Assembly (NCBI GenBank): GCA_035552395.1
Contig: DASZLL010000032.1
Span: 1 to 23,768, forward strand
Length of the DNA stretch: 23,768 bases
DNA from: Bog-473 sp035552395
Lineage (GTDB): Bacteria > Actinomycetota > Acidimicrobiia > Acidimicrobiales > RAAP-2
Reading direction: 5' to 3'
A model generated the notes under the pieces. That model was not told where the DNA came from and made no database searches. It worked only from the letters and a program-made list of their open reading frames with translations. A program made the position numbers and the translations under genes. Every line of letters begins with the position of its first letter. The first letter of the stretch is position 1. Below are positions 15,455 through 22,500 of the stretch, piece by piece.

Positions 15455-16534
15455 GTGGCGAAAAGGACGGCGGCGAAGGTGACGCGACGGGGTAGGGGAA
15501 CGCTCAGTGCGGTGACCTGCTTCGTGGTGCTGTCAGCTCTCGCCGCGTTCGTCCCGGCGTCCTCCGTTGGCGGTGTCGGTGCCGGCGCCGCCGGCGCCGC
15601 GGTGGCGTCGACACAGCTCGAGGGCCTGGCGACGTCGGGGCCGCGCCTGAGCCTGGCGCTGCCGCCCGGTCTCGACACGCGCGAGCACGCCGCGCTCCTG
15701 AAGGCCGACGCCTACGGCAACAACCCCGTCCATCTGCTGATCGTCGGTGACTCCATCGCGCTGACTCTCGGCATGGGGCTCTCGGTCGGCTCGCAGGCGG
15801 GCTACGGGGTGACGATCGACAACAACGCCACCCTCGGGTGTGACCTCGACTCACAGCTCAAGATCCGTGAGGAAGGCGTCGCCACGAAAAACGTCCGCGG
15901 GTGCGGCGAGTGGCGGGGGATCTGGCCGTTCCTCGTGGCGCGCCTGCGACCCCAGGTGGTCGCGCTCGGCCTCGGGCGCTGGGAGGTCACCGATCACTTC
16001 TACAAGGGGCGATGGGTCCACATCGGCCAGCCGGTGTGGGATGCGCACGTGACCGCGGACCTCAAGGCGGCCATCGCCATCCTGCATTCGTTTGGTGCCA
16101 GAGTGGTGCTCCTGACCATGCCCTACGTCGACCCCAGCCAGCGCCGATCCAACGGCTCGCCCTACGTCGAGGACATGCCGTCGCGCGCTCGGCTGTTCAA
16201 CACGCTGGTCAGCCGGGTCGCACGTTCGGAGCCCAAGGTGGTGCGCGTGGTCGACCTCAACCACCTGTTGGCCCCCGGCGGCGTCTATACGGCGTCGGTG
16301 AACGGCATCGACGTCCGCTCGTCCGACGGCGTGCACATCAGCCTGGACGGCGGCGAGCTCTTGCAGCGCGAGATCCTGCCGCAGGTCGCACAGCTCGGCC
16401 TCCAGGCGGAGCCCGCCGTCGTGGCGGCGACCACGGGATCGCACGCGACGAACGCGACGAACGCGACGAACGCGACGAACACTGCGAAATCGGCGAAGCG
16501 GAACACGGCGGCGGGGTCGAGGAAGCACGAGTGA
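15455..16534 (+). CDS. Secreted or membrane-anchored stand-alone SGNH-hydrolase-type protein
   Basis: A 359-residue protein. A basic N-terminus and hydrophobic segment (GTLSAVTCFVVLSALAAFVPA, 15-35) indicate export. The SGNH domain follows: block I VGDSIAL with Ser100, Gly128 in ATLGCD, the GRWEV motif (174-178) in place of the usual GxND block, and D291-G-V-H294 as catalytic Asp/His. GRWVHIGQPVWDAHV, VVLLTMPYVDP and VVDLNHLLAPGGVYTA match the SGNH domain usually fused to acyltransferase-3 proteins such as OafA/OatA. Here the acyltransferase-3 membrane part is missing. O-acetyl transfer or removal on an exported glycan is plausible. The tail is an ATN x4 repeat followed by basic residues. GTG 15455 is the first in-frame start; a GGGGCG hairpin arm and G-rich tract lie just upstream. 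Its stop overlaps the flippase start. Confidence 0.82.
   Translation: MAKRTAAKVTRRGRGTLSAVTCFVVLSALAAFVPASSVGGVGAGAAGAAVASTQLEGLATSGPRLSLALPPGLDTREHAALLKADAYGNNPVHLLIVGDSIALTLGMGLSVGSQAGYGVTIDNNATLGCDLDSQLKIREEGVATKNVRGCGEWRGIWPFLVARLRPQVVALGLGRWEVTDHFYKGRWVHIGQPVWDAHVTADLKAAIAILHSFGARVVLLTMPYVDPSQRRSNGSPYVEDMPSRARLFNTLVSRVARSEPKVVRVVDLNHLLAPGGVYTASVNGIDVRSSDGVHISLDGGELLQREILPQVAQLGLQAEPAVVAATTGSHATNATNATNATNTAKSAKRNTAAGSRKHE
16445..16480 (+). repeat. 9-bp tandem repeat (GCGACGAAC)x4 at the end of the SGNH gene
   Basis: Four perfect 9-bp units encode Ala-Thr-Asn repeats after the SGNH domain. The unit is three codons, so copy-number changes keep the frame. The segment is a probable flexible, possibly wall-spanning or glycosylatable tail. 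Confidence 0.9.
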
Positions 16535-17994
16535 CCGACGAAGAGGCCGCCGGGTCCCCGGCGGCTGAAATCGTCGTCGAGTCGGTGCCCGCGGCGATGT
16601 CGCTGGCGCCCAACGCGGTGGGGCCGAACCTCGGCGCCGAGTTCATCTTGGACACCGAGGCGCGCCCCGGCGTCGAGTCGTTGCGGGCCGGCCTGTTGCA
16701 AGCGGGCCCGCTCGCCATCGCCGGGGTGGTGGCCAACGGCGCCAGCGTCATCTTGACCGTGGCGCTGGCCCGGCTCCTCTCCCCGCACAGCTACGGCGTC
16801 CTCAACCAGCTGACCGGGCTCTACCTGATCCTCTCCATGCCCGGTTCCGCCGTCGTCGTCGCCGTGGTCCGGCGCGTCACCCTGTGGCACGAGGACGGCA
16901 GCGGGCATCTCGTGCGGCGTTGGGCGGGGCGGGTGCACCGCCAGGGCACCATGCTCGTCCTGCTCTGGGCGCTCATCGTCTACCTCGGCCGGCACGGCGT
17001 GGCCGTCCTGCTCAACCAGCAGAGCGGTATCGGCATCGCCGCCATCCTGGCGGCCGCCGCCTTCTTCGTGCTCCTCTCGCTCGACCGCGGCCTCCTGCAG
17101 GCGCACCGGGCCTACAAGCCGCTGGCCGCCAACCTGCTCGTGGAGGCGGGCGTGCGGGTGGTGGCGGTCCTGATCCTGGTCGCCGCCGGCTACGGGCCGT
17201 CGGGCGCCGCCATCGGGATCCTCATCGGCGAGGTGGTGGCGGCCGGCCACGCCCGCTACGCCGCCGTGCGGGCCTGGTCGGGCGGCCAGGGGCCCCGCGT
17301 CTGGGCCATGACCGGCTGGGTGGCTGCGGTGCGGCCCGACCACGTGCTGGCGGGCGGCTCGTCCGAGCGGCGGACCGTCGCCCTCGACCTCGGGATCGCC
17401 TCCCTCTCGCTGTCGATGGTCGCCGTGCTGCAGAACATCGACGTGCTCGTCGTCGGGCGCGACAACCCCTCGCACAGCGGCGCCTACGCCGCGGTGTCGG
17501 TGACGAGCAAGGCCATCGTGTTCGGCGCGGTGGTGCTCGGGGGATACCTGCTCCCCGAGGCGGCCATCCGCTGGCGCCAGGGCGGGCACGCGCTGCGGCA
17601 GCTGGCCGTCGTGCTCGTGCTGCTAGCCATCCCCTCCGCCGTGCTGCTTGCGATCGCGCTGGCCGCACCCGAAGTGTTGCTCCAGCTCGTCTTCCACCAC
17701 GCCTACACCGCGGCCTCGGACGCGCTGGCGCCACTCGTGGTCGCCATGATCCTGCTCAGTATCTCGGTCGTCCTCACCATGTACCTGCTGGCCGTCGGGC
17801 GGCGCTGGGTGGCCGGGGTACTCGTCATCGGGGCGCTCGCGTTGACCCTGGCGACGCTCGCCGTCCACGGGGCGCCGCGGGCGACCGCCCTGGTTGACCT
17901 GGCCGTCCAGGCGGGCGTGCTGGGGGTGATCGGCGCCGGCTTCGCGCTGGTGCACCGGGTCAGAGTTGGGCAGGTAGCCGCAGGACTAACCTGA
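16531..17994 (+). CDS. Polysaccharide flippase-like protein (Wzx/MATE superfamily)
   Basis: A 487-residue polytopic protein with about twelve to fourteen hydrophobic segments. It starts with an acidic tail, then GLLQAGPLAIAGVVANGASVILTVALARLLSPHSYGVLNQLTGLYLILSMPG, the characteristic opening of Polysacc_synt-type exporters. Later segments such as VAVLQNIDVLVVGRDNPSHSGAYAAVSVTSK and ALAPLVVAMILLSISVVLTMYLLAVGRR match the second half. The family flips lipid-linked oligosaccharides across the membrane. GTG 16531 overlaps the SGNH stop by GTGA and has GAGGAAG about seven bases upstream, so translation is coupled to the SGNH gene. This coupling suggests that export and SGNH action concern the same glycan. 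The end of the gene contains the promoter of the GT4 gene. The substrate is unknown. Confidence 0.87.
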   Translation: MTDEEAAGSPAAEIVVESVPAAMSLAPNAVGPNLGAEFILDTEARPGVESLRAGLLQAGPLAIAGVVANGASVILTVALARLLSPHSYGVLNQLTGLYLILSMPGSAVVVAVVRRVTLWHEDGSGHLVRRWAGRVHRQGTMLVLLWALIVYLGRHGVAVLLNQQSGIGIAAILAAAAFFVLLSLDRGLLQAHRAYKPLAANLLVEAGVRVVAVLILVAAGYGPSGAAIGILIGEVVAAGHARYAAVRAWSGGQGPRVWAMTGWVAAVRPDHVLAGGSSERRTVALDLGIASLSLSMVAVLQNIDVLVVGRDNPSHSGAYAAVSVTSKAIVFGAVVLGGYLLPEAAIRWRQGGHALRQLAVVLVLLAIPSAVLLAIALAAPEVLLQLVFHHAYTAASDALAPLVVAMILLSISVVLTMYLLAVGRRWVAGVLVIGALALTLATLAVHGAPRATALVDLAVQAGVLGVIGAGFALVHRVRVGQVAAGLT

Positions 17995-17998
17995 GCTG
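17966..17998 (+). promoter_or_regulatory. Putative leaderless promoter of the GT4 gene
   Basis: TAACCT (17987-17992) fits TAnnnT, is followed by six bases (GAGCTG) and ATG 17999. A TTGGGC 15 bases upstream is a weak -35. The box overlaps the last codons and TGA of the flippase gene, so the GT4 gene could be expressed apart from the upstream operon. No ribosome site is evident. Confidence 0.4.
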
Positions 17999-19282
17999 AT
18001 GGGTGACGACTCGGCGGGGCCGGTCGCGGCCGCGCCCGATGGTCGCAGCCGACGCGACGGCGAGGCCGCGACGACGCCCGGGAGCTTGGCGGTGCCCGAG
18101 CAGCGCGGGTTGCGCGGGCCGCACGAGGGACGCACCGAGCGTGACGTCCTGGCGGCGATCGCCGACGACGCCGGCCTGCGGCGCATTCACTTCGTCGCCT
18201 GGCGCGACCTCGACGACCCCGAGGCGGGGGGCTCCGAGCTGCACGCCCACAAGGTGGCCTCGCTGTGGGCCGCCGCCGGGCTCGACGTCACCTTCCGCAC
18301 CTCCGCCGTGCCCGGCGCCCCGGCGGCGCTGACGCGCGACGGCTATCGCGTCCTGCGCCGCTCCGGCCGTTACGCCGTGTTTCCCGGCGCCGCGTGGGAG
18401 GGCCTGCGCATGGGGCACCGCCCCGGCGACGCCCTGGTCGAGATCTGGAACGGCATGCCCTTCCTCTCGCCGCTCTGGTACCGCGGGCCCAGCGTCGTCT
18501 TCCTCCACCACGTGCACGCGGAGATGTGGGGCATGGTCCTGCCGCCCACGCTGGCCCGGATGGGGGACACCGTCGAGCGGCGGATTGCCCCGCGCTTCTA
18601 CCGCTCGAGCCGCATCGTGACCTTGTCCGAGTCGTCGCGCCGCGAGATCGTCGACATGCTGCATCTGCCGGCCGACCGGGTGACGGTGGCGCCCCCGGGG
18701 GTGGACGAGCGCTACCGCCCCGGTGGACAGCGCTCGGCGACACCGCTGGTGGTGGCGGTCGGCCGCCTGGTCCCGGTCAAGCGCTTCGACGCCTTACTGC
18801 GGGCCTTGGCCAGGGCGAAGGCCGACCACCCGGACCTCACGGCCGTGATCGTCGGCGAGGGCTACGAGCGCCCCGCGCTCGAAGCGTTGCGCGACGAGCT
18901 CGGGGCGACCGAGTGGGTGCACCTGCCGGGGCGCGTCAACGACGAGGAGCTCGTGGACTGGTACCGCCGGGCCTGGGTCGTGGCGAGCAGCTCGCAGCGC
19001 GAGGGCTGGGGCATGACGCTGACCGAGGCGGCCGCCTGCGGGACCCCGGCCGTGGCGACGGACATCGCAGGTCACGCCGACGCCGTCGTCGACGGCGAGT
19101 CGGGCCTTTTGGTGGAGAACGTGGACGAGATGGCGGCCGCGCTCAGCCGGGTGCTGGGCGACCAGGTGTTGCGCAGCCGGCTGTCGCGGGGCGCCTTGGC
19201 GCGGGCCCGCTGGTTCACGTGGGACGCCACGGCCCGCCGCGCCCTGGAGGCGCTGGCGGGTGAGGTGACGTCCGCACGGTGA
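17999..19282 (+). CDS. Glycosyltransferase family 4 (GT-B fold)
   Basis: A 427-residue cytoplasmic retaining glycosyltransferase. After a disordered N-terminus of about 55 residues, the GT-B acceptor domain begins with RRIHFVAWRDLDDPEAGGSELHAHKVA (61-87), the GGxE..H signature of GT4 enzymes. The donor domain begins near 248 (TPLVVAVGRLVPVKRFDALL) and contains VIVGEGYERPAL and the EX7E motif, E335-GWGMTLT-E343, followed by AAACGTPAVATDIAGHADAV. All expected donor-binding residues are present. Relatives use nucleotide sugars to build lipid-linked or envelope glycans; the sugar is not predictable. The gene starts four bases after the flippase stop, but a leaderless promoter box covers that junction. 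It is the last plus-strand gene; the AftD-like gene faces it from the right. Confidence 0.9.
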   Translation: MGDDSAGPVAAAPDGRSRRDGEAATTPGSLAVPEQRGLRGPHEGRTERDVLAAIADDAGLRRIHFVAWRDLDDPEAGGSELHAHKVASLWAAAGLDVTFRTSAVPGAPAALTRDGYRVLRRSGRYAVFPGAAWEGLRMGHRPGDALVEIWNGMPFLSPLWYRGPSVVFLHHVHAEMWGMVLPPTLARMGDTVERRIAPRFYRSSRIVTLSESSRREIVDMLHLPADRVTVAPPGVDERYRPGGQRSATPLVVAVGRLVPVKRFDALLRALARAKADHPDLTAVIVGEGYERPALEALRDELGATEWVHLPGRVNDEELVDWYRRAWVVASSSQREGWGMTLTEAAACGTPAVATDIAGHADAVVDGESGLLVENVDEMAAALSRVLGDQVLRSRLSRGALARARWFTWDATARRALEALAGEVTSAR

Positions 19283-19313
19283 TGTTCCTCTCTGAGGTAC
19301 CTTCCTCGCGCGT

Positions 19314-19497
19314 TTAGCTCGCGATCCCCACGATCGGCTTGTTCAGTGGCATGCCGCCGGTCGAGCCGTCGAACAACGCTGAGCCGAAGTTGAACACCCC
19401 GCCGTCGGACGCGCGCGAGCAGGAGCCGTCGCCCGGCCGCCGTCAGCGCGACCAACGTGCTGGCCACGCCGATGAGGAACGCTTGGCATCGAGTCAC
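19314..19497 (-). pseudogene. Frameshifted mini-gene: signal peptide plus one SDGG/GSTGG repeat module
   Basis: From GTG 19497, with a perfect AAAGGAG ribosome site six bases upstream, one frame encodes MTRCQAFLIGVASTLVALTAA, a convincing signal peptide. The +1 frame then encodes RASDGGVFNFGSALFDGSTG and GMPLNKPIVGIAS up to TAA at 19314. This second part is a single copy of a module I recall as tandem repeats (GYWLVASDGG..FG...GSTGG..LN.PIVGMA) in secreted proteins of Acidimicrobiia. Removing one base of the CCC at 19432-19434 (GGG on the minus strand) joins the two parts into an uninterrupted 60-residue secreted protein. In the uncorrected frame the protein continues as an Arg-rich shadow into the GT4 gene. 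This is either a recent pseudogene or a single-base assembly error. The function of the module is unknown. Confidence 0.6.
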
Positions 19498-19512
19498 CGC
19501 CAACTCCTTTCA

Positions 19513-19559
19513 CTCCACTCCACGTCCATTGTGTGGGGAAGCGAATGGAGTGAGTGGAG
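19513..19559. repeat. Imperfect inverted repeat between the AftD-like gene and the mini-gene
   Basis: Arms 19513-19530 and 19544-19559 pair over 16 bp as CTCCACT/AGTGGAG, CAC/GTG and TCCATT/AATGGA, with two single-base bulges and a 13-base loop. On the minus strand it lies about 25 bases after the AftD-like stop, and its second arm ends a few bases before the AAAGGAG ribosome site of the mini-gene. It may be a terminator without T-tract, or a control element of the mini-gene. A further copy of ATGGAGTG lies at 19576-19583. Apart from this and the mini-gene, nothing else was seen between 19283 and 19585. Confidence 0.55.
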
Positions 19560-19585
19560 GCGTCCCGTGCTGAGGATGGAGTGAA

Positions 19586-22500
19586 CTACGGCTGATCGGA
19601 GCCCGGGGAATCGCTTTCGGCCGCCGCACCAGCCCCGCCCACCACCGGCACCGACACCGCCGCCGCCCGCAGCTCCCGCCGCCGCAGCGGCTTGGCCACC
19701 CGCAGCCCGAAGCTCGAGATCACCGCGTCGGCCACGAGCAGCACGACGCCGACCCAGATCAGGTTGCCGGCGTGGATGAACGAGCCGTCCCAGTTCGAGC
19801 CCGGGAGGTAGTGGTGCACCCGCTGGCCCTCGACGACATTGAGGCAGCCGGCGACGACGAAGGCGACGCCACCGATGACCGCGGCGGCGCGCGCCCAGGG
19901 GACCAACAGACCGAGCAGCACCAGCACGGCCACGACCAGGCCGACGAGCGGCGGGGCGACGAGCAGGGCCACGCCGCCGGTGAGCGCAGCGAGGAGCAGG
20001 GCGCGCGGGAAGCGGGCCCACCCGCTGCGGTGCGAGCCCAGAGCCGGGATCGAGTACGGCAACGTCAACGCCGCCGGGTCGAAGGGATCGGACGGCCGCT
20101 CGGGCGCGTCCGGACCGGCCGGACCGCGTAACCGCCGCGGCAGGCGAGCGCGCAGCCAGCGCCGCCACCGCACGGGCAGGAAGCCGAGGACCAGGCACAA
20201 GAGCAGGGTCGCCGCCGAGACGGCCAGGGCGAGCCAGACGAGACGTTGCGGCGTCCACGTCAACGACACCGTGAAGTTCCCACCGCCCAGCGCCTGGAGG
20301 TCGGCCGCCGTGACGGGCCACCCGTTGGCGAAGCCGTCGACCAGCTGGGGCGCCCCGAGGTTGACCGAGTGCGCGCCGGCTGGGGCGCCGGGCCCGGGCG
20401 AGGCCACCGCCTGCCAGCCCTTATTCAAGCTCTGCCCGAAGACGAACTCGAACGGCTGCGTCGCGCCGGTCACCTTGGCCGTCTGGCCGTCGATGTGCGA
20501 TGCGGTCTGCGTGACCACCGGTCCCGCCCCGCTCGGGGTGGCGGGCAGCGTGGGTGTCCCGGCCGCCGTCGCCGTCGCGGCCGGGCCCGCGCCGCCGCCC
20601 GCGACCGAGTCCAGCGCGAGCTGGTCGAGATTCCACCCCGTGCACGTCGTCGGCGTGCTCGCGCACGGCGGGTTGTGCCCGACGGCCGTCTGCACCACGT
20701 GGGTCCCCGCCGCCAGTGCGATGCCCTTGGCGTCGGGCCCGCACGGCACCACCTGTACCTCGCCACCGTCGAGCGCCTGCGTCGTCGAGCCGACGATCGA
20801 GACGTCGATCGGCTGGCCGTCGATGGTCAGCAGGTTGCTCACGCAGTTGCCCGGCAGCTGCGCCGGGGTGGGCGAGGCGAGCACGCCGGCGGGGAAACCG
20901 ATCTCCGCGACGGCGATCGGGAGGGCCAGCGGGCCAGCGGAGTAGTAGTTCGCCGCGTACTCGGGCCGGATGGCGGTGAACGTCACGATGAAATGCGACC
21001 CCGTGATGGCCGGGAACGAGAGCGGCACCGTGGTCACCGCTCCGGGCACGGGGCCGTCCGCAATGGGCGGGATCGTCACCTGGCGCACCTGGCTGCCCGA
21101 CGTGATCGTCAGCGCGGTGGGCACGGAGTGACGGCCGTCCGCGATCAGCTGCAGGTTGAGGTGGCTCAGCGCCTGCGCCTTGGTCAGGTCATAGGTCAAG
21201 GAGGACCCGAGCTGTGCCTTCGTCCCGAGGCCCGGCTGCCAGGCCGTCGAATCGTTCCCGTCGACCGTGGCCGACGCCGTCGCCCCGAGGTCGCCGGGGA
21301 GCCGGCCCGACGAGTAGGCGTCGCGCACGCCGCTCGCCCCGTTCGTCGAGCGTCCGACGAGGCCGTCGATCTCGTCGTCGGGGATCAACGCCGACAGCGA
21401 CGCGCTCCCCGAGAGCGTGAACGAGCGCGCCGTGGGCAGCGTGAACTGGCGCGCCATCGACGTCTCGGGATCACTGCGCGGCGGGTATTGCGATGTGCGC
21501 GAGCGGGTCATGACGACGCTGAGACGGTCCGCGGCCGAAGCGGCGCCCAGCGAGGACAGCATCTGGGTCGGCATCTGCAGCACCTGGCGCACCTGCTGGC
21601 CCGGCACCTCTATCTCGGAGAAACCGACCGCGGCGGCCGACAAGGGCGGCGCGGTGTCGTTCGTCGTGCCGTCGATGGTGACGCGCAGCGTGTGGAACGT
21701 CCGAGCCGGGAAGGCCAGCGTCTGGCCCGAGGTCAGGTACGACGCCGGCGTGAGGTCGTAGCGGATGGGGTCCTTGCCGTCGAAGGTGAGCGTCACCGCC
21801 GACACCCGCCGCGAGACGTCGCCGCGCTGCGGCTGCACGACCGTGATCTGATCGGTCGTGACGGGGTTGGTGAACTTCGACTGCCACCACTGGCCCGCCG
21901 GGTCGGGGACGAAGGTGCCCGTAATCCAGGCCGTGTCGAAGTTGCGGTCGATGGCGCTGGAGGCCTGGTCTTCGGGGGTGTAGGAGACGCTGTTGCCGTA
22001 GCTGCTGGCCGACACGTTCACCGCGCCGACATAACTGGCGTAGGTCTTCGACGCCGCCCCGGTGCCCGGGAATAGCTCGACCGGGCTGTCGCTCAGGTCG
22101 GTCTTGGCGGGGTTCTCGTCGAGCGTCTCGGTGGCGCCGGCGTTGGCCGTGAGCGTGTCCCAGCGGAAGGCCTGTTTGCGGTTGGTGTCGGTCACCACGA
22201 GCTGCGCGCCCTGCGACGCCAGCTGGTCCAGCCGGCTGGCGTTGTCGGCGAGGGTGCCGGCGTAGTAGATCGCGCTGCCCGTATTGAGCAACCCGAGGCC
22301 GGCCAGGTTGTTCAGCCCGGTGGCGTCGCCCTCCATCACGATGGTGCCGCCGTCGGACTCGCCGCGCAACAACGGCCGCGGGTTGGCCACCGTGTAGGTG
22401 ACGATGGGGGAGGGCCACCCGACGTTGCCGGGCACCGACAGGTCCTCCTCGTTCAGCGTCGACACGGTCGACGCATTCGGCCGGGGCGCCCCGAACGAGG

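Noticed and set aside
16445..16480. Short regular repeats considered as a CRISPR array
   Set aside because: Units are 9 bp with no spacers and lie inside a coding region; no cas genes nearby.
19339..19584. 81-codon plus-strand open frame in the gap before the AftD-like gene
   Set aside because: No ribosome site or motif; the opposite strand explains the region better through the signal peptide and SDGG module.
20246..22075. A 609-codon plus-strand open frame inside the AftD-like gene
   Set aside because: Composition is that of an antisense shadow, and the minus frame has uninterrupted AftD family sequence.
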